NCBI GenBank assembly: GCA_903905065.1
Contig: CAIVEW010000014.1
Location: 1 to 36,138, forward strand
Length of the DNA stretch: 36,138 nucleotides
Direction: 5' to 3'
Origin: an uncultured Bacteroidota bacterium
GTDB taxonomy: Bacteria > Bacteroidota > Bacteroidia > Chitinophagales > Chitinophagaceae
Below the pieces are notes generated by a model. It was not told the DNA's origin. It was given only the letters and a program-made list of their open reading frames with translations, and searched no databases. How positions within the stretch are numbered: the stretch's first letter is position 1; each line of letters begins with the position of its first letter. Made by a program: the position numbers and the translations under genes. Positions 1-9,300 of the stretch are shown here, piece after piece.

Positions 1-105
1 GACATGTCTCAAATTTACGCCGAAACTATTGCCTGTATTGACTTATGCCTTATTTTATTTATGCACACCAAATGTGGAAAAACGCACCTGACATTTAGTT
101 TTTAA
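1..105 (+). CDS. C-terminal fragment of a possible transposase
   Basis: This is a 34-codon open frame entering from the left edge and ending at TAA 103-105; it contains the stretch YAETIACIDLCLILF. It lies just inside the terminal-type repeat ending near 140, as a transposase C-terminus would. The residues alone do not identify a family, and chance openness over 105 bases is possible, so the call rests on the adjacent repeat. Confidence 0.35.
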   Translation, partial: DMSQIYAETIACIDLCLILFMHTKCGKTHLTFSF

Positions 106-140
106 ACAAAATAGGAGGGTGCCCTTTTGAGACACCCTCT
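1..140 (+). mobile_element. probable right end of an insertion sequence (partial)
   Basis: A reading frame is open from base 1 and stops at TAA 103-105, giving a 34-residue tail (ending HLTFSF) with no start inside the window. It is followed by a GAGGGTG (115-121) / CACCCTC (133-139) inverted repeat. Read on the minus strand from about 140, the sequence begins GAGGGTGTCTCAAAAGG, which resembles the terminal repeats of IS1182/IS5-like elements in Bacteroidota. TGTCTCAAA at 5-13 is repeated inverted at 126-134. I infer that this is the 3' end of a transposase gene and the IS right end, with the body left of the window. A short MITE-like element of about 135 bp or a simple hairpin are alternatives. 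The IS family cannot be fixed from this fragment. Confidence 0.45.
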
Positions 141-222
141 TCAAAAATAAATCGGTTAAATCTCCTGATCACTGAAGCGCTAGCAACAGCTAAATGACTG
201 ACTCCCTTTTAGGGGCCGGGGG

Positions 223-1272
223 TTAAATAACCAGCATCGCATCCCCATAACTGAAGAAGCGGTACTTTTCTTTGATACCCACTTCATAGGCATGCATCAT
301 GAGGTCATAACCGGCAAAAGCGCAAGCCATGATCATGAGACTTGTTTTTGGCAGGTGGAAGTTGGTGATCAGTGAATCAGCTATTGAGAAATTGTAAGGT
401 GGGTGAATAAATACATTGGTCCAGCCTTCTTCCGGTTTCAGCAGACCTTGTGCGGTTACTGAACTTTCCAGTGCGCGCATGGTAGTGGTGCCTATAGAGC
501 AGATGTGACGCTTGTCTATCTTTGCTTTGTTCACGATGCCTGCTGCGTATTCGTCCACTTTGAAGTATTCTGCATCCATCTTGTGCTTCGACAAGTCTTC
601 CACTTCGATAGGGCGGAAGGTACCGAGGCCGGTATGCAATGTTACTTCAGCAAATTTCACACCGATGATCTCCAGCCTTTTTATCAGCTCGCGGCTGAAG
701 TGCATGCCTGCCGTAGGAGCGGCAACTGCGCCCTCGTACTTGGCATACACAGTCTGGTAGCGTTCTTTATCTTCTTCTTCTGGTTTGCGCTTGATATACT
801 TGGGCAGTGGCGTTTCCCCGAGGAGGTCAAGCATACCACGGAAAGCCTGGTCGTCGCCATCAAAAAGGAAGCGGATGGTACGGCCCCGTGACGTAGTATT
901 ATCTATTACTTCTGCCACCAGTTCGTCGTTATCACCGAAGTAGAGTTTGTTGCCTACACGGATCTTACGAGCGGGGTCAACGATTACGTCCCACAGATGG
1001 TTTGGTTTGTTCAGCTCACGGAGCAGGAACACTTCTATTTTGGCACCGGTCTTTTCTTTGCGGCCATAGAGGCGTGCAGGGAAAACCTTAGTGTTATTTA
1101 CGATCATTACATCCTTATCGTGGAAGTAACCGAGAACGTCTTTAAAAACCTTGTGTTCTATTTTTCCGGTATCGCGGTGGATAACCATAAGGCGGCTATC
1201 TTCTCTTTTTTTGGCGGGGTGTTGCGCTATTAAATTTAATGGGAGATCAAACTTGAATTGAGATAACTTCAT
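223..1272 (-). CDS. queA: S-adenosylmethionine:tRNA ribosyltransferase-isomerase QueA
   Basis: QueA transfers and isomerises the ribosyl group of SAM onto 7-aminomethyl-deazaguanine in tRNA to give epoxyqueuosine, the penultimate step of queuosine synthesis, in the cytoplasm. The 349-residue product has the family's usual length and its conserved stretches: the N-terminal [22 protein letters not shown], the [13 protein letters not shown] block, [10 protein letters not shown], and [11 protein letters not shown] near the C-terminus. The frame could extend 10 codons upstream, but [11 protein letters not shown] at 1272 fits the family N-terminus. A TAACTTTG -7 box (1307-1300, minus) lies 27 bases upstream. 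It appears monocistronic, and a possible IS end lies just downstream of its stop. Identification is secure. Confidence 0.96.
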   Translation of the reverse strand: MKLSQFKFDLPLNLIAQHPAKKREDSRLMVIHRDTGKIEHKVFKDVLGYFHDKDVMIVNNTKVFPARLYGRKEKTGAKIEVFLLRELNKPNHLWDVIVDPARKIRVGNKLYFGDNDELVAEVIDNTTSRGRTIRFLFDGDDQAFRGMLDLLGETPLPKYIKRKPEEEDKERYQTVYAKYEGAVAAPTAGMHFSRELIKRLEIIGVKFAEVTLHTGLGTFRPIEVEDLSKHKMDAEYFKVDEYAAGIVNKAKIDKRHICSIGTTTMRALESSVTAQGLLKPEEGWTNVFIHPPYNFSIADSLITNFHLPKTSLMIMACAFAGYDLMMHAYEVGIKEKYRFFSYGDAMLVI

Positions 1273-1299
1273 AATTACGGTTATGATTTGAAAAGGGTG

Positions 1300-1307
1300 C
1301 AAAGTTA
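1300..1307 (-). promoter_or_regulatory. -7 box of the queA promoter
   Basis: On the minus strand the bases read TAACTTTG, a perfect match to the Bacteroidota -7 consensus TAnnTTTG, ending 27 bases upstream of the queA ATG. The matching -33 position is only T-rich, without a clear TTTG. Confidence 0.5.
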
Positions 1308-1639
1308 CGGAATAATTAAATAAAATCCGGAAATTCTATTTATTGTAAAGATTGTGTAGCATTTATCGCGCACCACCACAGATCGTACAATTTCAAACAA
1401 CAAGCGGCCTACGACTTTTGTTTGTAAATAATTATATGTATAGGGAAGAACTATTTATTTCGGTGTAGGGAAGGATTGAAAAGATTTAGGCGTCTAATGT
1501 TTATTCCGTTTTTCTTTATAAAACATTGAAATAAAAAATATTTATAAAAATTATTTTTGTCAATTTATGAAGTTTGGTATAGATTTGCTTGTAAAGGTAA
1601 TTATTAGGATATATCTCGTTACACATTAAATATAGTTTT
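1308..1639. other. intergenic region between divergent queA and peroxidase genes
   Basis: This AT-rich stretch of about 330 bases has no convincing gene. It holds upstream promoter sequence for queA at one end and a good promoter for the peroxidase gene at the other. The middle (about 1360-1540) shows no repeat, RNA gene or terminator that I can support. Confidence 0.6.
1556..1587 (+). promoter_or_regulatory. promoter of the di-haem peroxidase gene
   Basis: TTTG at 1556-1559 is followed after 20 bases by TAGATTTG at 1580-1587. Both elements and the spacing match the Bacteroidota primary-sigma consensus. Transcription would start near 1593, giving a leader of about 45 bases before the ATG at 1640. 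Confidence 0.6.
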
Positions 1640-3070
1640 ATGAGGAAAATTAAACTCGCCGTTTTAGCTGCACTGGTCCTGCCAGTTATGGCATTCACAG
1701 TCTACAATAGTAATTGTGTAAATCTTCCGGGCACTTCTTATGTATATAAGAATATTCCTTTCCCGGTTACAGTGGTCGGTAACCTGCCGGCCATGGACAA
1801 CATGCCAACGACGGACTCCACTACCGATCCAGGCGCCACGTTAGGACGGGTATTGTTTTACGACGTCAGTTTGTCGGCTAACAAAACGATTTCCTGTGGT
1901 TCGTGTCACCAGCAAAAATTTTCGTTTTCAGATACCGCACGGTTCAGTACGGGTTATAATGGTGCAAAGGGTACACGCAATGCTATGGCTTTGATGCATG
2001 CGCGTTTTTTTAAGGATGCGTCTTTTTTCTGGGATGAAAGAGCAGCTACCCTGGAGGCACAAGTGCTGATGCCGATACAGAACCCAATAGAGATGGGCCT
2101 TACGCTGGATACCCTTGTTTCAAGGGTCGCGGCCAAGTCAATTTACCCGCCATTGTTCAATGCGGCGTTTGGCAGTACCGCCGTTACATCTGACAAGATA
2201 TCTAAAGCCCTGGCGCAGTTTGTAAGGAGTATGAATACATTCGGCTCCAGATGGTGGCAAGGTGTGAACGGTACACCGGGGCCGGCGGCATATACTAATT
2301 TCGCCACCTTTACCGCGCAGGAGAATTTTGGTAAATCATTATTCATGGATACCGCCCGGGGTAATTGCCAGTCATGCCATACAAAGAATGTTTTTGTATC
2401 CGGCGCAGCGCGAAGCAACGGACTCGATTCGATTTATACCGACCAGGGAGTGGGTGGAGCTGACGGACAAAGAAATAAGATAGGAACCTTTAAAGTCCCA
2501 TCTTTAATCAACATAGGCTTGACCGGGCCTTACATGCACGATGGCAGGTACCAGACATTGGCTCAGGTTATAAACTTCTATAGTGACTCAATCCATAACA
2601 CTGCCAATCTGAGCCCCTTCCTCAAAACCCCGGCGGGACGGGCGAGAAGGCCCCATTATTCTGATTCAGAAAAACATGCCCTGCTGGCCTTCCTGAATAC
2701 ATTGACGGATACTTTGATAACTACTGATCCCCGGTGGAGCAATCCATTTTGTATAGTATCTGGCGGAAGGGAAGCGGGAACCACGAATGCGAACAATGAG
2801 TTAATCCCAGTGCTGTCTTATGCCATATATCCAAATCCGAGCAGGACAAACGAAGCTGTCAATTTAAGCCTGATCGGTGGTCAAAACTTTGACGGTAATA
2901 TACGGGTTTATTCAGTTAGTGGTAAGCTGGCGTATCAAACTATGTATTCTTTTGGAATAGGAAATAACTTGGTTAGTTTACCGATCACGAATCTTGATCC
3001 CGGTATCTATATACTTCAACTGGAAAAAGATGGTGGTATCCTGGCTACGGGAAGAATAGTAAAGCAATAA
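1640..3070 (+). CDS. MauG/CcpA-type di-haem cytochrome c peroxidase with T9SS sorting domain
   Basis: Family members are c-type di-haem proteins that reduce hydrogen peroxide or oxidise partner proteins outside the cytoplasm. The 476-residue product has a hydrophobic N-terminal signal (about 1-18), two haem-binding motifs, CGSCH at 86-90 and CQSCH at 243-247, and a GPYMHDGR segment with Met299 near the second haem, as in the bacterial cytochrome c peroxidase fold. From about residue 395 the sequence changes to a type A T9SS C-terminal domain: YPNPS, then short beta repeats ending in LDPGIYILQLEKDG and IVKQ. I infer export through the T9SS to the cell surface or medium rather than a periplasmic location. 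A Bacteroidota promoter lies 50-85 bases upstream and a strong terminator 12 bases downstream, so it is a single-gene unit. The physiological substrate cannot be read from the sequence. Confidence 0.9.
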   Translation: MRKIKLAVLAALVLPVMAFTVYNSNCVNLPGTSYVYKNIPFPVTVVGNLPAMDNMPTTDSTTDPGATLGRVLFYDVSLSANKTISCGSCHQQKFSFSDTARFSTGYNGAKGTRNAMALMHARFFKDASFFWDERAATLEAQVLMPIQNPIEMGLTLDTLVSRVAAKSIYPPLFNAAFGSTAVTSDKISKALAQFVRSMNTFGSRWWQGVNGTPGPAAYTNFATFTAQENFGKSLFMDTARGNCQSCHTKNVFVSGAARSNGLDSIYTDQGVGGADGQRNKIGTFKVPSLINIGLTGPYMHDGRYQTLAQVINFYSDSIHNTANLSPFLKTPAGRARRPHYSDSEKHALLAFLNTLTDTLITTDPRWSNPFCIVSGGREAGTTNANNELIPVLSYAIYPNPSRTNEAVNLSLIGGQNFDGNIRVYSVSGKLAYQTMYSFGIGNNLVSLPITNLDPGIYILQLEKDGGILATGRIVKQ

Positions 3071-3081
3071 TTAATTTATAT

Positions 3082-3129
3082 TAAGGGCGCCTCACGCGAG
3101 CATTTGCTGGTGTGAGGCGCCCTTATTTT
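3082..3129 (+). terminator. rho-independent terminator after the peroxidase gene
   Basis: A perfect 14-bp stem (3082-3095 with 3112-3125, TAAGGGCGCCTCAC and its complement) encloses a 16-base loop and is followed by TTTT. It closes the peroxidase transcript. Confidence 0.85.
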
Positions 3130-3140
3130 GGAACTAGTTG

Positions 3141-3148
3141 TACCTTTG
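3141..3148 (+). promoter_or_regulatory. -7 box for the YkgJ-type gene
   Basis: TACCTTTG matches TAnnTTTG exactly and sits 6 bases before the ATG at 3155, right after the preceding terminator. If used, the transcript would start at or within a base or two of the ATG, which would make it leaderless. No good TTTG lies 19-20 bases upstream because that position falls inside the terminator stem. Confidence 0.45.
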
Positions 3149-3154
3149 AATGTC

Positions 3155-3655
3155 ATGGCACTGGAAAACTGGGAAAAAGAGGCGAAAGAGCACCAGAAGG
3201 CATATAAGTATATGCTGGAGAAGAGCAATAAGACCAAATCGCTGCAGAATAAGCTGCTGGATGCGCTGCCAGATCTTCATGAGGAGGCCTTTAGCAAAAT
3301 AAACTGCCTGGAGTGCGCGCGTTGCTGCAAGAATCATTCCCCCCGCTTTAAGCAACCCGATATAAAGCGCATTGCTAAAAGTCTGCGAATGAAGGAAGGC
3401 GAGCTGGTGTCGCAATATCTGAAACTGGACGAAGAGGGAGACTATGTTACGAAGACCACACCTTGTCCATTCCTGGCGGAAGACAATACCTGCAATATTT
3501 ATGAAGACCGTCCCAGTGATTGTGCACGATATCCATACACCGATGAAGATGTGCTGCTGAAGCGGGTGCAGCTAACGCTCAAAAACGCGATGGTTTGCCC
3601 GGCAACTCATGCTGTATTGGAGCAATTGCTGCTTATTGGCAGTAGCCGACCATAA
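3155..3655 (+). CDS. YkgJ-family cysteine-cluster protein
   Basis: The product (166 residues from ATG 3155) belongs to the YkgJ/CxxCxxCC Cys-cluster family, thought to bind zinc or an iron-sulfur centre; the function is not established. It has a charged, probably helical N-terminus, then CLECARCC, then CPFLAEDNTC, and DCARYPY near the end, the typical spacing of eight conserved cysteines. The frame opens further upstream at TTG 3128, but that lies on the terminator and the -7 box, so ATG 3155 is preferred. It converges on the HU-SPOR gene with only 14 bases between the stops. Confidence 0.85.
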   Translation: MALENWEKEAKEHQKAYKYMLEKSNKTKSLQNKLLDALPDLHEEAFSKINCLECARCCKNHSPRFKQPDIKRIAKSLRMKEGELVSQYLKLDEEGDYVTKTTPCPFLAEDNTCNIYEDRPSDCARYPYTDEDVLLKRVQLTLKNAMVCPATHAVLEQLLLIGSSRP

Positions 3656-3669
3656 TTTCTGGAAGAAGC

Positions 3670-4605
3670 TTATTTGTTGGAAATAGTGACATGTTTGTAC
3701 CCAAACAAGATCCGTAATGAATCCTTTACATGAGTAGTGTCTGTTACCAGGCATTTTATGTTCGTGAATACGTAATATCCTCCGCTGTCTTTTGGCAATA
3801 TGTCTGTGCGGTTGCCGTTCATTTTCAGGTTACGCACTCGTTTTTCCGCCTTTTCCAATTCGGGGTAGTCACCGATGATCATTTTGTAGGTGTGCTTTAC
3901 AGTGTCGCCTGAAGTAGCGCTAACTGTCGTTGCCTGGGCAACAGCGGCGGTGGTATCTTTTACAAGTTTGGTCGTATCCGGTGTTGCCACAGTTGCCGGC
4001 GCCTGCACTACGGTGTCCTTTGGAACAACCGCAACGGGCGCGGGAGTGGCTTTCATTGACTTCATATAATAGTATATGCCATAGCCACCGCCGCCCAGTA
4101 TGATCAGTAATACGACCACTAAAATCACCATGCTCCAGTTAACGGAATCGGCTTTATGCGGCTCAGGGTAAGATGGTTTCTGCTGCAGGCGCGAGTTCTG
4201 TTCATCCAGTTGCTTGCTGTTCTTAATGGTGGGTATACCTGCAGGCGTGTAGCGGAAATTAGCATCTGTCACGAACTTCACTCTACCTCCGCCCTCAATG
4301 AAGTGCCCTATATGCGGTATTGGCACTTCCTTGCCTTCCGCCATGTCTTTCCGGGCTTGTATACTATATTCACGCAGTGTGTTGGCCGCCTTCGAAATGC
4401 TTATTTGTTCGTTTGTGGCAATGAAGTTCGCGAGGTTGTCGTCAATGGATCCTCCGGGGGTTACCTGCACTTCATAGGATGGTGGCTGCAATGCTTTGCC
4501 ATCGTGGGTAGCAGGGCGCTTTACCAGCTCCATGTTGCCAAGCCCATGTATGTAACAGTAGTGGTTTTTTAATAAAAAGAGACCTATGTACTTTGCGATA
4601 TCCAT
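3670..4605 (-). CDS. HU (CCDC81-like) domain and SPOR domain membrane protein
   Basis: The 311-residue product has three parts. Residues 1-125 carry the opening MDIAKYIGLFLL and the later VPIPHIGHFIEGGG, as in the Bacteroidota HU-CCDC81-like DNA-binding domain pair. A single membrane helix spans about 157-180. A Pro/Ala/Thr-rich linker then leads to a SPOR domain from about 234 to the end (HTYKMIIGDYPELEKAEKRV), the fold that binds peptidoglycan stripped of stem peptides at division sites. The inferred topology is HU in the cytoplasm and SPOR in the periplasm, so the protein could tie nucleoid to septal wall; that role is inference. It lies 104 bases after the outer-membrane barrel gene on the same strand and may be read through from that operon or have its own promoter. 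Confidence 0.85.
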   Translation of the reverse strand: MDIAKYIGLFLLKNHYCYIHGLGNMELVKRPATHDGKALQPPSYEVQVTPGGSIDDNLANFIATNEQISISKAANTLREYSIQARKDMAEGKEVPIPHIGHFIEGGGRVKFVTDANFRYTPAGIPTIKNSKQLDEQNSRLQQKPSYPEPHKADSVNWSMVILVVVLLIILGGGGYGIYYYMKSMKATPAPVAVVPKDTVVQAPATVATPDTTKLVKDTTAAVAQATTVSATSGDTVKHTYKMIIGDYPELEKAEKRVRNLKMNGNRTDILPKDSGGYYVFTNIKCLVTDTTHVKDSLRILFGYKHVTISNK

Positions 4606-4709
4606 TGCGGTAATTCCCTAATCAAATTGGACAGGCAAGGTAATTAAATAAATCCTAGATTTTTCGCGCCTGTGTATAAAAATTTTGTGAATTGATGGCC
4701 CGAAGCATA

Positions 4710-6344
4710 TTAAAATTTCAGTCGTAAGCCGCCGTAAATGTTTAGTCCATATGCCTGGTAACCATACCAGCGTTGGTATTTGTCGTTGAGAATATTGTCG
4801 AGTTCGGCAAAGGCAGAGAGGCGGGGGATTATGGTGTATTCAGCGCCAACACCCAGGTCTGCGATCGGCTTCAGTGTTATTATGTGTGCAGGCGGGCCAA
4901 CAGTATCGCGGGCATGAATGCCGCTGAGCAGTGCAAAATAGGTGCGCGCCACAAATTTTTTGGATACGTTGACGGTCAGGTCGCCCTTCATATTCACGTT
5001 CGGCTCATGCCATACGTACTTTTCGGTGCCACCGTAATATGCATAGTAATCTGCGGTAGCACCGACAGACCAGATATTGGCCTGTGTATAGCGCACTGCA
5101 ACATGGATGGAGAACGCTTTTACATTGTCATAAACTGCATAAAATTGTTTTTTGTCCCCGGTATCATTAAGAAAGACAGGGAGCGCTTCGAAGTTCCACC
5201 AACTGCCACGTGCGGAGAAAATGAAATGATTACCAACGGGCCCTTCCAGACCAAGGAACACTTCATCTTTTTTTGTTTGTTTCAGATCGTAGAAACTGCG
5301 CATGTATGGATTCTCGGTGGTCAGTTGCTCGTAGGTATTCTGGCGCAGGGAAGACTGCCATCCGGCAGTAACCACATAGCGGGTATCGGGCAGGCGAAAT
5401 GCAGCTAGGATATCAGGTAATATGTAGCCTGTGCCATCGCCGCCTACCGCGAGACCCAGCAGTGTATGGCCGCTCATGGGGCCATGGTGCAGCACCACGC
5501 CGGGCCGGAACTCAGCTACGTTGTTGTAATTAGTCCAGTTTGTTGTTTTGTATTCCGTGATATTTCCTGTGAGCGCGGCTACTAAGTCCAGGCTGGTATC
5601 GAGTTTGTAGCTCACCGGTAAATTTACTCCAGCGCTGATCTCAGAGGTATTCATTTTTGCGCCATAATAGGAAGCCGTAACGGCGGGATGGTAAAAGAAC
5701 CGGTCTGTGCTATCCGTCTTGTTCTTCATATCGGCGGTGGCCCTGACGGTAGTGTATACCTGCTTCACTGAATCAAAAGGATAATCATGCAGGTTATGGT
5801 TGTAGCCGTAATCCGCGTATTGGTTCCGTTCACCAACTATGCCTGCATGCCATTCACTATTGTCGGCATGCAACAGGCCTTCTGCCTCTACGCCACTGAG
5901 GGCCGTATGCTCATTGATAATATCACCGCTTTGTGAAAGGTGGTGCGCGTGTATATCTGTCTCAAAGTTCTTGCCCCAAAAGGCGTTGGTGCCGGCATCC
6001 AGGTAAATAGTAGATAAATTACCTCCGCCTGCTTTTACATAGCTTTCGTAGGGTGGTTTTGGTACATCTTTTCCTAATGCTAACGGACGTAATGGTTGCG
6101 AGCTGTAGGTGTAATAGAGCGTTTGTTGTGGTACTTCCAGGTTCAGTGTTGGGTGGGTGGTGTCTGCGGGCGGAAGCTGAGGTACCCATTCCGGTTTGGG
6201 AGCTCGCTTTACTTCCGGCTTGTAAGATTGTATCACTTCGATAGTTGATCCTTTCAGCACCGTATCTGAGGGTGCGGTACGCTGCGCCCTCGCACCTACA
6301 GCGGCAGTAAGCAATATCAATATGAAGAAATGTTTTACGCTCAT
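4710..6344 (-). CDS. outer-membrane beta-barrel protein, TonB-receptor-like without plug
   Basis: This 544-residue protein has a signal peptide (1-21, ending ARAQ), a Pro-rich periplasmic segment (about 30-75, with VKRAPKPEWVPQLPP), and then alternating aromatic/polar beta-strand sequence to the C-terminus, which ends GGLRLKF; a terminal aromatic residue is typical of barrels inserted by BAM. The barrel portion resembles TonB-dependent receptors, but there is no plug or carboxypeptidase-like domain and it is shorter than usual. It starts 45 bases after the TPR gene, which itself follows a full TonB receptor, so the three are probably co-transcribed. It may act as a partner channel or scaffold for the TPR protein; the substrate is unknown. 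Confidence 0.8.
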   Translation of the reverse strand: MSVKHFFILILLTAAVGARAQRTAPSDTVLKGSTIEVIQSYKPEVKRAPKPEWVPQLPPADTTHPTLNLEVPQQTLYYTYSSQPLRPLALGKDVPKPPYESYVKAGGGNLSTIYLDAGTNAFWGKNFETDIHAHHLSQSGDIINEHTALSGVEAEGLLHADNSEWHAGIVGERNQYADYGYNHNLHDYPFDSVKQVYTTVRATADMKNKTDSTDRFFYHPAVTASYYGAKMNTSEISAGVNLPVSYKLDTSLDLVAALTGNITEYKTTNWTNYNNVAEFRPGVVLHHGPMSGHTLLGLAVGGDGTGYILPDILAAFRLPDTRYVVTAGWQSSLRQNTYEQLTTENPYMRSFYDLKQTKKDEVFLGLEGPVGNHFIFSARGSWWNFEALPVFLNDTGDKKQFYAVYDNVKAFSIHVAVRYTQANIWSVGATADYYAYYGGTEKYVWHEPNVNMKGDLTVNVSKKFVARTYFALLSGIHARDTVGPPAHIITLKPIADLGVGAEYTIIPRLSAFAELDNILNDKYQRWYGYQAYGLNIYGGLRLKF

Positions 6345-6389
6345 GCGTTTAATTTATTTCTGTTTTGTTTGCGCAAGTGATAAACGGTG

Positions 6390-9300
6390 TTATTGTTTTT
6401 CATCCTCCTGCAATTTGCTATGATTCTTTTCAAGTGTTTTCACTTCTTCCAGTTTCTTAGCTGCTTCCTGTTTGAACTCCGCTATCTTGGTATTTTTCAC
6501 GATACTTTGCAAGAGTGCCTTAGCATTAAAGTAATCAGCCTCTGTAACTAAGATGTCTGCAAGCAGCAGGTAGGATTTTCCGATCCAATACTCATATCCA
6601 GCCGACAAATGTATGGCGTCATTTGCCGCAGCCTCGGCTTCCTTGGCATCTTTCTTTGCAAAAAGGAGTTCTGCAATATGGTACCTCGACTCAGCCGCTA
6701 CATCACCATTTTTATTGCCGCTTAGCTGCCTGTACATAGCTATTGCCGCATCAGCGCTGTCGAAGTGTTGCAGGGACCTGGCTTTGTAGAATAAGGCATC
6801 ATTCATAAGGTCGGCGGAGGTACCGGGAAGTGCTATTAATGAATCTGAATAGAGAACGGTTTCAGCGAATTTGTCTGAATTGAACCCGCTCCGCATCAGG
6901 CCATTGTACACTACTTCTTTCGAAGTGTTGTTTGAAATGTTTGGGCGCAGGCGCAGGTAATAGCCGAAAGCGGCATTATAATCTTTTTGCTCCAGGGCAA
7001 TAGCCGCGGCCCGCCGGGCGCTGTTCTCAGAGAAATCATTCCACTGGCCCCGCAGCACTTCATCATAATCTTCGCGGGCCTCTTTGAATTTCCTGAGCTG
7101 GAAGTTGCTTTCGGCCCTGTAATAGTGCGCTTTAACTGCAAATATCCCGTTGGGGTATGCAAGAAGGTAGTTGGTAAAAGCCCGTTGCGCTTCATCCCAT
7201 TGGCCATTAGAGAACTGTGCTTCGGCTGCGGAATAATAAGTGGAATCCATGGAACTGCTGTCGGCAGAAGGGAGGTTGTTGTCCACAAGCAGGCGTGTGT
7301 AAGCTCCGGGCTGATTGCTTTGTATGTACAGGCTTTTCAGGGCGTCAAGAGCGGCCATGCGGTCTTCAGCGGCGGGGTAGTCGCGCACTACGTGGGTATA
7401 GGCCTCAATAGCTTTATTGTTCTCATTAAGCTGTTGGTATATAAAGCCTGTTTTCATCCACGAGCGAGGTGCGAAGCTCTTATCAGTAATAGAGTCAGTA
7501 AGCTGGCGCAAGTAGCCAAGCGCATCATTGTATCTTTCCTCTTCTATGTAAGTTACCGCTGCCTCGTAGCGTGCAAAGTTGGCATAAGCTGATGGCGGCC
7601 TGATATTGATCAAAGAAAGCAGGACGGAAATTTTCTCGTTGGTCTTGCCCTGCAGTCCCAGCAATATGCTTTTTTGATAGCGTGCATAGTCCGCGTCTGC
7701 GCTATCACTATATACGATATGATCGTAAAGTGCTATTGCTTTCTTGTAATCTTTCTGCATGAACACAGCATCTGCTTCGCGTACTGCGGCTACATTTTCG
7801 GAGAAGTTATCGTCTCCGCGTTCCTGTTGCGCATGATTGAAGTAGCCCTGAGCGGCGCTGTAGCTCTCTGTTTCCATAGACGCAAAGCCCATGTTGAGGT
7901 AGGCATGCTGCCTGGTGGCCAGCGGGCTGATGCGCTGTACAGCAGCGGTATTGGCTCTTTTATCCAGGAAAAACTGTGCGTAGGTTATTACGTCGCTGTA
8001 TCGATGCAGGCGGTATGCCAGTTCACTTTTCCAGAAGTACGTGGCACTTTCATAATCAGCGTTCACGGGGTGCAACAGCGCTAATGTGAAATACCTGTAT
8101 GCAACATTGAGCGAGCCATTCCTGAATTGTTGTATAGCATAACCAAATGCGGCCTTCTGGTATATGGCCCAGTAATCATTGTCCTTGACGCCTACGACCT
8201 CCAGGCGCCTGAGTGCTTCCTCATAACGGTTGGTTTTTATCAGCAAGCCCGAGATCAGGGTATTCGCTTCGTCTCTGAACTGGCTTGTAGGAAAAGTGCG
8301 AAGCAGGCTTTCCAGTTCCCTCAGGGCTTCATCGTTGAATCCGGTTTCGTAGCTCAGCCGGCCATAAAGTATCATGGATGCTTCCTGCTGGCCGGGATTA
8401 AAGATCATGTCGGCACAAATGCTAAAGGCGTTGCGTGCGCTAACTTTGTCGTCCGTTTTCAGATAGCAGTCGCCAAGAAGGTACATCGCGGTTTGTCCAA
8501 GCGAGTCGTGAGCATTACTAAGCAGTTTGAATTTTTCTATGGCACCGCTCCTCTGATTCAGACGATAATAGCAATACGCTATCTTGTACAGATCCTCTTT
8601 TCTTATTTTATCCGTATGTTCGTAGTAATATTCAAAATAGGGTAGCGCCTCCTTGTAACGCTGATCTTCGAAAAGGCATTGTCCCGCAAGCAGGTGAAGC
8701 TCCTTGTCGTAATAGAGCTTCTCGTTTCTCCTCAAAAAAGTATCTGCTATTTCAAAGGCCTTTGCGCGGTTGCCCATGAAGTAGTATATCTCAGCAATGT
8801 AATAAGGTACGATGGCCCGGTAATCGCGCGCGTTCTTTACAATTTCAAAACTTTTGAGCGCTTCGGCGTATTTGTTGTTATTATAGGCCAGCAAACCATA
8901 ATAGTAGTTGCCCGCCAGGTAATATTTACCGTCTTTCAAGTCCTTTATGGCCAGGAAAAGCGGTGCAGCTTTGTCGAACTCGCGGATGTTAAAGTAACAG
9001 TATGCCAGCTCAAACTTAGCGTCGGCAATTTCTTTATTTCCCAGGTTTTCAATGTTGGCGGCCTCATATAAAGGGATAGCCTTTTTAAGTGCATCCTGCT
9101 GAAAATAGTATTGAGCTAGCGCAAAAGCCATGCGCTGATAATAGGCAGGCTCATTCGTAGCTGCCATCAGTTTTTTTGCAGAGTCAACACAACCCTTGAT
9201 ATCTCCTTTCAGGCAGGACAGGGCAAGCAGGTACTTGGCTTTGTCTTTATTGATCTGCCGTTCGTCCAGCATTTTTCCAGCCGGCTGATTGAGGTATTGT

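Noticed and set aside
190..222. CCCTTTTAGGGG hairpin after queA as terminator
   Set aside because: The stem is only four or five bases and there is no T run on the minus strand.
4773..5408. 211-codon plus-strand frame inside the plugless barrel gene
   Set aside because: It is Cys-rich and patternless, entirely antisense to a signal-peptide-bearing barrel gene.
6987..7592. Long plus-strand frame (201 codons) inside the TPR gene
   Set aside because: It lies wholly within the 1030-residue TPR frame, has no promoter, and shows no domain-like sequence.
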